Of a stretch of 64,000 nt of DNA, positions 1 through 12,636 are shown one piece after another. The stretch comes from Dinochytrium kinnereticum. Taxonomy: Eukaryota > Chytridiomycota > Chytridiomycetes > Chytridiales > Chytridiaceae. The stretch spans positions 2,569 to 66,568 of the forward strand of contig JADGJT010000025.1 of the NCBI GenBank assembly GCA_027604005.1, in the 5' to 3' direction. The notes beneath the pieces are model-generated. The model had not been told where the DNA came from and did no database searches. It worked only from the letters and a program-made list of their open reading frames with translations. Positions within the stretch are counted from its first letter, which is position 1. Each line of letters begins with the position of its first letter. The position numbers were made by a program, and so were the translations under genes.

Positions 1-1423
1 AAAAAAAAAAAAAAAAAAAAAAAAATCACCCCCATTTTACCTCCCACCCCCACCTAACCCCCCCTCCCGAAAAAAAAAAAAAAAACAACCAAAAAGTCGT
101 CATAGTGGGTCAAATCCCTGCACCCCATCCCCCTCACCTCCATAACTTCCACACCTTCATATGGCTCATAAAAGGTTCATACCCCCTCATCCTCCTCCTC
201 GACATGCTGATGACAAAGACCATGCTGGTGTCAACCCGCGATGACCACAAACTGAGCCCAACCTCCGTCCATCAACATTGGAGGATGGCGGCCGTTTCTG
301 CGTTGAATGAGGCTTCGGCCGCGGCGGGTGTCGGGGGCGGGTGAGAAAGGTGGGAGGTGGGTATGAGGCTTCGACGGCGGCGGATGTCGGGGGGGGGGGG
401 GTGAGAAAGGTCAGGTGTCGGCATGGAAGCCGGTTCGGTGTTGAATGAGGCTTCGGCGGCGGCGAGTGTCGGAGGCGGGTGAGAAATTGGGGGTGGGGGT
501 TGATGTGGGAGAAAGGAGATAGGGTTTGAAAGGGTGATTTGTTTTTGGGAGTGGGTGTTGGGTTGTGTTGGTTATTTATTTTTGGAGGTGGAGGGTGTTT
601 GTGGGGAATTTACCTTTTCGATGAGTGCTGGGCCACCCAATGCGATGAGTGTTTCTTTCCTTTTTTTTTTTTTCAGCTTGACCCGACTTTTAGCTTTTGG
701 CATGTTTGGGATGTGTGAACAGAAATATTCAGTGGGGTCATGTACCTGGATCTTCGTGTGGATAACAAAAAAAATAGTAAAGTGTGGGGATGCGATCAAC
801 CACTTCAAATTCCAATCAAAAGTAAGCAGAAAGAAAGACCAAAGGATGAAACATGATATTGTGCCAAAAAAAAACTAATGGAGAAGGTATGGTCCCAAAT
901 TAACAAAAAGTGGCTTTAAGAAGGGGTTGATTACCTTTAAATATGGTCGTCACCTGCCCTAACGCTCCGTTAAGATGAAGATGCCCGAAACATCCCGTGA
1001 GACTCAAACAGAAATACAGAACAATGGACGACTTAGATCGTGTAAGGAAGCTGACATGAAGAAGAGGAAACTTGGCAACAAAATCTTTCCCAAGGATATA
1101 AACAGATGCATTATTGTACAAAAAAAAAAGAAAAAAGGAAGGAGATATGGAGGTGCAGGAAAGCTGACCCTGCCCAGCATTCAGCAGGCAATTAAAAGGA
1201 AACAACAAAGAATTAACCGACAGAAAATCTGGATAACGATTGCTTCGAACAAGATGGCAGAGCATCCATATCCTTCTTCAAAACTCGTACGGGGAGCTTG
1301 ATAAAATTAGGAATCCGCAATAAGCTCAATTGTAAAAACGTTCCATCCAGCATGTCAAAGCAAGCCCTACATTACCAAAAGAAAAACGAAAAAAAGAAGG
1401 TCATCCAAGCGCGAGCTCACAAC
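1..1423. other. Gene-free low-complexity region
   Basis: No reading frame here resembles a known protein. The stretch starts with A-runs (1-25 and about 70-85) around a C-rich tract, then a GC-rich minisatellite (separate entry), then T-rich and A-rich sequence. A polypyrimidine tract ending in CAG near 660-675 looks like a 3' splice site, but no convincing exon follows it. The short open frames at 534-878 and 975-1301 are compositionally biased. I see no telomeric repeat. Confidence 0.5.
306..490 (+). repeat. GC-rich minisatellite, about 3 imperfect copies
   Basis: Three diverged copies of a unit of about 45 nt are visible. Each holds a TGAGGCTTCG core, a GGCGGCGG run, GTGTCGG-type sequence and a GGTGAGAAA tail. 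They begin near 308, 364 and 447. The middle copy carries a G-run of about 14. It codes for nothing recognisable. Confidence 0.6.
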
Positions 1424-2492
1424 TCAATAATCATATTCCTCCTCCCCAACAACGACAACACTCGCCCTCCCATACCCAACCCTCCCAACACCAACCCTCC
1501 CCTCCTCCAACCCCTCCGGCTCCTCCGAATCAAAATAAGCATCTTCAGCATCCCTTTCCATCTGCCCAAGATCATCAAACGCCTCATTAGCATCCACTCT
1601 AGAATAATCAAAACTCTCATCAAGTCCCGCCAAGAACCTCTCCTTAATGATTCGAATGAACTCAACGCGGAGTTCCTCCCTTTCATCAAAACTTAATGTG
1701 GGCGGTCCATTGTCACGTTGAGGTTGTTGCCGAGGGGGACTGGGGGCACGAGGAGGTGGAGGTTGACGACGTAAGATGGGTTTAGGTGGGGCGATGGCGG
1801 TCGTGTGTTGTGGGGGATTTTGGGAGCGAGAGAGGTGTCGAGCTTTACGAGCCTCTTTTCGCGCTTTGGCTTGAGCGCGTCCCTCCTCGTCGTCCGAATC
1901 AAACTCCTCTGTATCTTCATCTGACTCTTGCTCGACTGGAGCTTGATGAGGGGTAGGAAGAGGTTGAGAGGAATAGGTGGGTTTTGCCGCAAAGGCCATC
2001 TTCATTTCGGTGTCGTCTGCCTCATCGTCGGCGTCGCCATCCATCTCCATACCACTGGGATCGCGACCCTCCAGAATATCTCGGTAGTCTCCTTCAGCGA
2101 TATTGTGATACATCCTATCCACTAGCGACATATCCTCTGTGAAGGCCTGCCGTTTCTCCGAGTCAGGTATGTGGCGGCCTGAATGACAGTCAGCATCAAT
2201 CTGGAGAAGGCATTAAATGCAACTCAAAGAGCCAGCATCGAAAGCCACTTGGTCTTCTTCCGTACTCACCAATATAAAATTCAAACAGCTGTGGATCCTT
2301 TCTCTTCAGCTCCTCCTCCGAAAAGTAATCGGCAAACTCCGTCAATTCCTCCATCTGAAGTCCAGTACCCCTCTCCCCATTCACAATCATATCGATAAAC
2401 ATGAGTCGCCGATTCCGAACCACCTTCCTCCCATGAGCCGTCATGGCCGTCGAAGTTGAGCCTTCCTCAGGCATTGCGGTTGCAGTGGTCAT
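1424..2492 (-). CDS. CCDC97: CCDC97-like protein (DUF2052 family)
   Basis: Two exons, 2492-2270 and 2178-1424, are joined by a 91-nt GT-AG intron; reading across it gives a continuous frame. The protein is about 325 aa. An N-terminal block (FSEEELKRKDPQLFEFYIG, residues about 57-75) matches the 'Y..F..EE...RDP.LYE.YIG' signature of CCDC97. The middle is acidic, then proline-rich, and a conserved C-terminal segment around LDESFDYSRVD is followed by acidic residues and a ragged tail. In animals CCDC97 is reported to associate with the SF3B splicing complex; a nuclear splicing role here is inferred. The start is the ATG at 2492, 101 bp from the divergent eIF2B delta start. The family call rests on two blocks. 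Confidence 0.75.
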
Positions 2493-2593
2493 GCTGAACT
2501 ACGGAGGTTGTCTGGAACGAAAACCCAACCTCAGGTTCGAGAAAAAATTGAGTGTGAGGAGTGAGTCGAACGAAAAGGAAAAAAAGCATCGCT
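2493..2593. promoter_or_regulatory. Putative bidirectional promoter CCDC97 / eIF2B delta
   Basis: Only 101 bp separate the divergent start codons, so both promoters and 5' UTRs must share this interval. No TATA box is evident. Confidence 0.4.
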
Positions 2594-4914
2594 ATGAGCT
2601 CAAATGCACCCGATGAGAGGGGCCCTAAGAGGTCCATGAAGGACATGACTAAGGCAGAGAGGCGTGAACTGCAGGTGGGATTTTGAACATTGGCGTCGGT
2701 GATTGAGCGCTTGAAGAGGGTCCTTCTGGTTGGAGGACGGCTGCTTAGATGCTTTTGAAAGCGGATGATGCGTATTGGATACCGACGCTCAAGCTGCATG
2801 CTCTCTATCAATCTTTAATCACCCAATCCCAATCTCATCGCACTCCTCCTCGCGACCGAGTCCGAAAAAACAATAACAATATAGCTTCCCTCATTAACAA
2901 TCCCCATCCCCGCCCACCCCTTCCTGTAGGAGCGTCAAAAGGCTGAAAAGAAGGCCAAACAAGCAGGCGGAGGTGGTCCAACCACCAGTTCCGGATCACC
3001 CAACGCGGGATCAAACAACAGCAGTGGCCAAACCGGATCTGGATTCAATCCACACACAGGAAGCCTCCCTACAGCCCCATCCACGCCTCACCCCACAACA
3101 CCGTCATCAGGCACGCCCAGTGGTTCAGGTCCATCAACAGCGAAAGGAGGAAACGCACCTCACGTTCGGATTGATGATTCAAACAAAAAGGGTAAAGTTA
3201 AGGGAGGAGAGAAGTTGAGTACTGTTGGAGCGCCGAGGTTGGAACATAGACCTGTGCCGTTGCTGTCGCATTTGACGCAGTTTGAGAGGGAGAACACTGC
3301 GTTGGCCGAGCTGAGATCTCAGAATCAGATTCATCCAGCTATCATCAACATTGGATTGCAGTTCTCAGATCATATTATTTGTGGTGGGAGTGCGAGGTGC
3401 CTGGCCATGCTTCTTGCTTTCAAGAAGGTTTGTTCTTGTATCCTATTTTTTCTTATTTTATGTTGTGAATCGCTCTCTTTTTCCTTCTCAATGTTTCAGA
3501 CGCGCTCCATCTAAATTCTATCTTCTAACCCGCCAACCAGGTAATCTCGGACTATGTGACGCCGGTCGGAACTTCCCTCCAAAGGCACTTGACCTCCCAT
3601 ATTGGCAAGCAGATTGACTATCTCACCACCACCCGGTCCCTCGCCGACAGCATGAAGACTGCAATTCGGCAGCTAAAGAACGAGATCACTAAAAATTCGA
3701 TCGATAAAGCGGATGAAGATGTATGTGGCCTCTTGACTCGCGCTCCCATTCCTTTTAGCCTTTTAGGTCATGCCGCTTGTGATTTTTCCGTTCTGTATTA
3801 AGTTAGTTTGAAAATCTCAGGTCAAGGAATCACTTCGCAACTGGATCGACGACTTTATTAAGGAGAAGATCACGGTTGCAGCTTCTGCCATTATACAGAA
3901 CTGCATGAAGAAGATTCGGGACGGGGATGTGATCCTCATCTATGCAAGGTAAAAAGCCTGTACTTTGAACTCGTGTCTTACGTTTTAAAAAAGATCGTCT
4001 GTGGTTGAAAAACTCCTCCTTGAGGCACACCGATGTGGTATCTCATTTCGTGTTATCGTCTGCGATTCAAGACCGAAACTTGAAGGTTCGCATCCGATCT
4101 TTATATTAAATGCAGTTGTGTTTGTTTTTTTTTTGTTGCTCGCTCTGATCCCTGTGCATGTTGATGAAAACAGGAAGGATCATGCTGGAACGACTCGTGA
4201 GCGCTGGAATCGCTTGCACCTACATCCTTTCGAACAGCCTTGGAGTTGTCATCAAAGATGTGAGTCTACCTATCATCCAAACTTCTTCCGTAGTCCAAAG
4301 GGACATTGGTGGCAACTAAAAAACGAAAAAACAAAACAAAAAATCAGGTCACCAAACTCATTCTCGGTGCTAGCTCACTTCTGTCAAACGGCGCTGTGAT
4401 GGCGAGGGCTGGTACCGCCCTTGTTGCGATGATTGCCTCCGACGCCAACATTCCCGTCATTGTGCTTTGTGAACTTTACAAGTTTAGCGAGACGGTTCGA
4501 CTTGATTCATTTGTGTGGAACGAGATTGGTGAGAGCGACTTGTTTTATTTTTTTTAATTTTTTTTTTTGCTTCTCCCTTTACGTTCTGCTTATATAATTT
4601 TTTAATACATTCTGCTTACTTATATAGGCGACCCCGACGCCCTCGTTAACCTCGAGAACCGACCTCCGAACGCTCGCCTCCCCTCCACGCTAGAATCTCT
4701 CCGCCTCCAAGACGCTACCTCAACAAGTCAGAGGAGAACTCACCTCTTGAAAGATTGGAGGCAGTTCCCTGATCTGAAGCTTCTGAATCTTCATTACGAC
4801 GTTACGCCCGCCACCTGTATCTCGATGGTGGTCTGCGAGAATGGATTCATCCCGAGCACCAGTGTGTTGAGCGTTTTGAATAATTTAGAGAGGGAGAATC
4901 GGGAGAAAAAATGA
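2594..4914 (+). CDS. GCD2: Translation initiation factor eIF2B subunit delta
   Basis: Delta subunit of eIF2B, the guanine-nucleotide exchange factor for eIF2 in cytosolic translation initiation. Eight exons are recovered; introns at 2675-2929, 3428-3540, 3721-3820, 3949-3993, 4086-4173, 4260-4347 and 4529-4627 all keep frame. The short basic N-terminus (KAERRELQ/ERQKAEKKAKQ) and the Ser/Gly/Thr-rich linker are typical of the delta subunit. Next comes VPLLSHLTQFER and a complete IF-2B domain, including CGGSARCLAMLLAFK, DGDVILIYARSSVVEK, LLSNGAVMARAGTALVAMIA and the family-typical C-terminus with NLHYDVTPATCISMVV. The ATG at 2594 gives the canonical N-terminus. The gene is convergent with IPP isomerase. 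Confidence 0.93.
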
Positions 4915-5222
4915 TGGCATTTTTTTATTTGGTTTGCTGGGTAGGGAGTTTCTTGTAGTGGTTTCTCTCTTCTTTTTCTCTCTTCTTATTCTTCTTTTTG
5001 TTTCCTTTGGTGATGCATGGGTAGAGAGCGTCGTCGCTGATGTCCGTTGACATGGTATATAAAGCTCAGACGATTTTAACGTTTAGTCCAAATAGAATGT
5101 TTCTGTAAAGAAGGATTCGTTTATTTCTAAAAGAGACTATTACTGGGATTCGCACAAAAGCGTTGAAAAGGGGATAGACGTGAACAGGGGAGGAGAGTGG
5201 AGAGAAAGGAAAATGAATCCCC
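4915..5222. other. Convergent 3' intergenic region
   Basis: This 308-bp gap lies between two convergent stop codons. It holds a T/C-rich tract (about 4960-5010) and presumably both 3' UTRs and polyadenylation sites. I see no gene. Confidence 0.5.
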
Positions 5223-6643
<1,421 letters not shown>

Positions 6644-6929
6644 ATCCTGAGCTGAGGTTGGTTGGTTTGGTCAAGGTCAAACAGCAGACAGCGCTGCGGA
6701 TGGCTTCACTCGCCTGGCGCTGACTGGCGGACTGCAGTGTGGGACAATTACCATCTGACGACGGATGGCCATCGACCCATTGGAACGTCGCACGAGCTCA
6801 CCCAATCAGAATCAAGTATCCATCAGGCCATACCCAGGAAAGAACAAAACAACATAACAAAAATAATAGTGCACACTGATAATGCGCGCAACAGGGTCTA
6901 ACAGCAACAACATTAATGATAATGGCCGT

Positions 6930-9900
6930 TTACTTTTGCTTGAGCGTCCGCTGCTTCTCGGCGTGCTCAACAATCTTCCTCTCAACAAACATGCCCTGTG
7001 ATCACACGCAGCAATAAAAGGTCAGCTTAAAACCACATCGGTGCCATTCCACGCACCTTTCGCTTGCGCACTCCATCCATGTATTTTTTGGCAAGATTGT
7101 CTCTGTCAGCTTTTTCTCCAAGATCCTCAAGTTCCTCCTGTGTCGTCGGAACCCAGAACGGATCTTGGCCTAGAATCTCAAACCTTCACGCAATGAAATA
7201 TGACGATGAGAATAAGAACGACGCGTCAAAGAACGTACCCATGGAAGATAAGCTGGGGACTTGCGGCTCCTGCTGTTCTCTTGCGGATATCTTAATTGAG
7301 AAGATGTTAGGATAGCAGGTTGAATGTTGTAAGTTAACCATCTGCGAATCCAATACTTTCAACAACAGGAAGTAGAGCCTTAATTTGGAAAAAGGGGGTT
7401 CCTTCACGCATTTCTTCCGACAAGATCCTTCCCCTTCTCCTAGAAAGGACAGCGTACACCTTCCCCAATACATCAGCTGTGATTTAAATCGAATTAAATA
7501 CAGATTCAAGGGCCGTTAGAAGGGTAACTTACCGGGAGCTTGAAGATCACATGAGTACATTGCAAGAGAGAGTCGAGGCGACCATTGCAGGAAAGCCTGC
7601 TTACAAGCATCCCTCACCGTTGCAATAACTAATCCAGATAAACTATTCAATGCTTTCACTACAAAAATAACCAAACAAAGTTAGACGCCAATCGGCTAAA
7701 GAAGTCTCCCCACCAGTGTTAACGTCAGGCTTCACGCTAAAATCCTCAACAAAGAACGCAACGCCCTCTACCGGTTCCGCGCAAAGCGGCCCGGCGGCCG
7801 TTGCAAGCTGAAATCCAGTTTGCATGGCATTCTCAAAGCTGCGCAGAATTTTTTGAAGCGAAAGTGTCTTCAGCTCTGTCTCCTCAGATTTTGATCCGTC
7901 TCCAATTTCCGCAGTATCCTCATCACCCTCAGCATCTTGGGCATCAGACTCATCCTTCGCCGCAGAACTGTTCAGGTTTAGACGCGGTACCAACAGTAAA
8001 AGGCGCAAAAACGTACATCTTGTCCTTGAGCATGTTGACCAGCAAGTTTGGACCAACGTCTCTTGGTCCAAATGCCCAAATCCTACATAATTCAGCGTGT
8101 ATTCAACAGAAGGACGAGCCACAAAGGCGAGCCCGATGAATATTAGTGATTTTACCTTTCAACTATTCCCTTAAAAAGATCTCTCTCAGTAAACTCATTC
8201 TCCAACTCAAATGCCGTCTCTAGCTCACTCAAAAACTTTCCAAATTCAGCATCCCCACTCTCTCGGGTCAAACCCCCAAGCCCAGACCGCATCTTCTTTT
8301 TCGTATCCGCAGTGTCAACAAATCGTCTCAAAGTCGAAGCGTATGATTCTAAAACACTGGTTGCGGTCCGAGGAAGAGGGACGGCTCTAACTCGAATAGT
8401 CGCGAGTTGGTTGGCAGTAGACAGGATGACGGTTCCTATGGGAAGACTTTGCTTCTCTTCTGTCTTCTCGTCGGTTCCATTGTTCTCTCTGGCCTCTTCT
8501 GCATGACTCTCGGCTGCGGTTCTGGAGGGCTCATTGGCTGTGCTTGATGACTCGGCTGATTGAATAGCAGGGTTAATAGATAGGGTTTCCCGGAATGGGA
8601 CGATGGGAGGTGAAACTGATATCTCGATTTTGGCGAAACGCTCCCTCAAATCCTTTATGCATCTCTGCCAATTAAGCGTTAGATTAACACACAAAAGGAT
8701 CTCAATAAAGCTGCGTACTTCGAGATGTAGCTCTCCAGCTGTCACAATTACGTGCTCCCCGGTCTCTTGAAGAAAAACCTCCACGCAAGGATCAGCTTGG
8801 TTAAGGAGCTGAAGGCCCCGGACCAACTTTGACATCTGACCTTTAGAATATCAAAATTCACTTGTGTTATACTCCTCAAGAACCACACAAAAAAAAAAGC
8901 AATAACAATAATGCAAGCGATAAAATGGCACTAACTTGGTATCTCAGGCTCTAACGCAACCCGAAGAATAGGCGCCTCCCCAGTGAGCTTCCCAAAGCTT
9001 GGACATTGCCGAGTAGTACTCAAAGTAGCAGTCTTTAACACATGTGCGTCAATCCCCGAAATCCCAAACACATTCCCAGCCGGAACTTCGTCTAAATCCT
9101 CCAACTCCCTTCCCATAAGAAGGAATAGCCTCTTAACGACAATCTCAAAGCAATGCTCATCCGGCTTAAATGGGTTGTACTTTGGCCCCAGGACATATAT
9201 CTTCTGCCCTACCTTGATAGTTCCACTGTAGATACGTGCAAATCCAATCAACGTCTCTCCATGCGACTCCTCATCCTCCGCGCCTTTTTGAACCTCTACG
9301 CTATCACTTGGCGTCGCACTAGGTATAATCGAAAATGACTCCCCATCCATTCCAGCCTCCCGTCTCTCAGCCTGTCTCAAGAGAGCCACCTTTCTACGCT
9401 CACGAATCTGATCGGCAGAAAGGTTACCCTTCCTCCCCTTCGGCAGTGTATCATCTGGCACGCTAAACACTTTACTAATGTAAGCGATGGTGGTCGGGCT
9501 GCTCGCATCGCAGTTCAACAGGGCTTTGAGAGAATCCTCTGTGAGATATCGACCCTCGATCACTTGCTGAGATGAAGGAATGTTGAGGATCTTTGGTATC
9601 CTAATAGTCTGGGCTGAGATGGGAGATGGGAGCTGCTCAACAACCGTTACCAAAACTGTTGAGGATATGGGTAACCACTGGCTCATAGCGAGGCTTAATA
9701 GAGCGCGAGCATCCTTTGACTTAAGATCGCGAGGCAAAACTTTAAGGTTGAGTGTCTTGATAATTTTTTCCAGCTTAGTTCGGTCACTTGTAGGAAAGTC
9801 GATTAGTGCTCTGACCTATCCGACAGACTACTCACTTGTAGACTGCCTCGTACACAGCCCAAATGTTTTCTAGGATGAACTGTACAAAAAATGGCTTCAG

Positions 9901-11043
9901 GTTTCGACCCTTTAACCCCTGGGGCCCTATTGCACGCTTCGTCTTTGGGTCAAAGTAAAAGTCGCCCCAAAGGACCTTCCTCAGCACAGACTCCTTCACC
10001 TTCATTTTAGCCGCGTAGATTGATGCAAACTGATCTATTCTGTTTTTAATCGACCAAATGATAGCGTGAGTAACTGAGCAGAAAACCAAATGAATGGAAA
10101 GGCAAGAAAAAGAAAAATAAGGAACCAACCTAAATGCCCAACCATCAATTGCGCTAGAAAAAATCACATTTCCAGCCTCCGGAGAGAAATAAATATGAGA
10201 ATCATCCCTATCTTCAAGAACCCAGTCGGCCGTATCATCCCCATCTTCCCTCTTTGTCGACTCTCTCTGAGCCTTTGCCTCCTCATACTGTCTTGCATCA
10301 TCCGCCATTAGATTCTCTGTGTGAAACGTACCCATGATCGCATTGACCTGCCCGAGGATATTGCTCATATGCTGATAAGCCTCGAGAGGTGTCATTTGAA
10401 GCTCAGTAATGAGGCGGTCAATCTTATTCAAGACGAGGACTGGCCGCACATTCTCGACGAGAGCTTGTCTCAGTACCGCATGCGTCTGCGTACAGACGCC
10501 TTCGACGGCATCTACTAGAACTAACGCCCCATCGCAAAGCCGTGATGCTGTCGAAACCTCGCTGGAAAAGTCAACATGACCGGGGGAGTCGATTAGATTG
10601 ATCAGATACTCTTCAGCTTCCTGCTCCACAGCTGTCGCTCAATGTAAGATCAAAAATGCTTTAAGGCTAGTTCCGAACCTTCTCCCACGGTCGATTGAAG
10701 GCGCCGAATGATTTTGAAGTAGAGGGAGATTCCAGATGACTTCATAGTAATGCCTCTTTCTTGCTCGTCCTCCCTCGAATCCAGGTATCGAACCTTTCCA
10801 GCGAGCTTAGAACTGATGATCCCGTTGGACGCAAGTAGGGAATCAGAAAGCGTGGTTTTCCCTGTTCTTGGTTTCAATACAGCTACTCAAACCTCTCTCA
10901 AACACATACCATGATCTGCGAGGAATGTCAGATATTAAACCCACGGAAAGGGTGTAGAGCTTACCAACATGCGCAAGGATGCAGATATTTCTTATGCTCT
11001 GCGGTCTGGATTGGAGGTGCCGTAATCGCGATAGTGAGTCCAT
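6930..11043 (-). CDS. RIA1: Elongation factor-like GTPase 1 (EFL1/RIA1), ribosome maturation
   Basis: Cytosolic EF2-like GTPase that works with SBDS to release eIF6/Tif6 from late 60S particles. Fourteen exons of the 5'-to-3' model keep frame; most introns are 47-95 nt. G1 reads AHVDHGKTT, switch [11 protein letters not shown]3 [13 protein letters not shown]4 VLNKIDRL. The EFL1-specific insert follows (acidic, around [16 protein letters not shown]), then [44 protein letters not shown] and the C-terminal [43 protein letters not shown] and [13 protein letters not shown]. The start is the ATG at 11043 (MDSLSRL). Exon 2 is only 6 nt (10910-10915) and supplies the Asp-His of the P-loop motif (see findings). 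Confidence 0.93.
10910..10915 (-). other. 6-nt microexon in EFL1 P-loop
   Basis: On the minus strand this reads CAG|ATCATG|GTATGT. It lies between a 49-nt intron (10964-10916) and a 48-nt intron (10909-10862). Joining GTTG + ATCATG + GGAAAACC gives Val-Asp-His-Gly-Lys-Thr, the invariant translational GTPase G1 motif. Skipping it would keep frame but delete Asp-His. Confidence 0.85.
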
Positions 11044-11326
11044 GCTGGATGAGGAATGTTGCCAACGACAATTTGAGAAAAAAAGAATCAATCTCCACCA
11101 ATATTTCTTTCAGAACTGCTGGCCGTTAGAGGCACAGTCTCTCCTCCCCATTTTATCATTCACAAAGGAGATCTTGTTCAATTTAAATAAGTACATGATG
11201 AGGCGATCAACCACTACCGCATCCCCTGGGCCGGCGCACTTGCCATATAATTAAAATGACCAAATCATCTACCAGGGTAATGAAGCAAACAACCTCAGGG
11301 ATTGCAATGATCGAGCAGCAATATAA

Positions 11327-12534
11327 TTAATAATCAGCTGCCCACCCATTCTCCTCCAAGAATGCATCGATCATCTCTATTTACAGGTTAGAGTCAATTA
11401 TAAATACTTGAGAAGAAATGAGTGCAGAACTGACCTTTTAACGCAAGGTTCGGTATGAGATCTTTCTCTGTCATTGGGATTCTAGCAAGGGGATCCCAGC
11501 TACCAATTTTGCGAAGATGGGAAAGTATTTCCGTCCGATCGTACCTGTTCTTCGAGTAAGAACGGCGGAAGAAATGACCTCGGGGGAGAAGAATCCTTAC
11601 GTTATGCCAGCAGGGGTTATTACAGGGTCTGTCATCACCTCAAAAGAGATTTTGCCGAGGAACGGTTCCGGGACTTCTCTTTTCTACAATACCGTTATCC
11701 AATGCATTTCGTAGAAGGGGTTGCCAACCTTTCCTTCTTCATCGGCAACCGATAGCAAAGCCGTCATTTGTGAGAGCCTATCATCCTACAATCACTAATC
11801 AGTATATCGAGCCTTTATGGCGACGATGCGTACAAAAATCTGATCGACTTCATCCCGACTCTGGCGATCGTCCTGACTAAGTTGCGCCTTCTGCCTTTCT
11901 CGATCCCTCTCAATAAGCTTACTCATGTATCTATTTCAACATGGAAAAAAACAAAGGCTTCAATAGTTAAAATAAATAAGTCCCTCAAACCTGTAAAGAT
12001 CCGAATTCGTCTCTCTCCTCAACTTGTCCCGGATTTCCCACTGCTTGCCCTTTGTTTTCCTGAGTTGACTGGCGATTTCTTCAATGTAAGGAACCTTTTG
12101 CTCAATACCAAGATGATACGCTGCAATGAAAAGACATATGCAGTGATAAATAAGCATGGACAAAAAAAGTACTGCACCCCAGCGATACCTTTCTTCAAGC
12201 ACGCCAATGCCTCATTAAACTGCTTGAGCTCAACGAGCGACTTAGCCCATTGATAAAACGCCTTGACGGACTTTGAATCCAGCTGTGCTGCCTTCTCGCA
12301 GTCGGCGATGCAGCTCTGGTATTTCTCAAGCTTGAAAAAGCAATTCGCCCGGTTGGTAAAGTAGACGGGGTTGCTAGGATTCTTGATGATCGCCTTGGAG
12401 TATTCGCTGATGGCATCTTCGTAGCGTCCTGCAGCGAAGTACCTGTTTCCCTTTGCTAACATCAGACTGCGATGCGGACAGTTGGGTTGCCTCACCTCAA
12501 GCTTATGGGCGTCGGCCCCATTCAGTTCATTCAT
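11327..12534 (-). CDS. STUB1: CHIP/STUB1-type U-box E3 ubiquitin ligase with TPR co-chaperone domain
   Basis: Ubiquitinates Hsp70/Hsp90 clients; the TPR domain binds the chaperone EEVD tail and the U-box recruits E2. The TPR part includes AKGNRYFAAGRYEDAISEYS, NPVYFTNRANCFFKLEKY and VKAFYQWAKSLVELKQFNEA. A charged helical linker follows (WEIRDKLRRETNSDLYRYMS), then the U-box EPFLGKISFEVMTDPVITPA with ITYDRTEILSHLRKIG.WDPLAR, ending ENGWAADY, like human CHIP (WVEDY). Seven exons; one intron is only 45 nt. The ATG at 12534 (MNELNG) is chosen. A short block between AHKLE and AKGNRYF (about 12440-12490) looks like a 40-nt intron, but removing it breaks frame, so it is kept as coding. Confidence 0.88.
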
Positions 12535-12636
12535 TCGAACCTTTTGGAATTTGGATTTGTCAAGCTTGCATGTCAATATGGCAATATATATGGTTACTTC
12601 TGGACCTTCGTATTGTAAGCTAGGGAATTATTTGTT

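Noticed and set aside
1..85. Telomere or contig-end repeat
   Set aside because: A-runs and C-rich sequence only; no regular TTAGGG-type units.
534..1301. Open frames at 534-878 and 975-1301
   Set aside because: Low complexity, no family resemblance; the first lacks an ATG start.
12440..12490. 40-nt intron in STUB1 (GTGAGG...GTTAG)
   Set aside because: Removing it shifts the frame out of the TPR; no other pair of sites fits.
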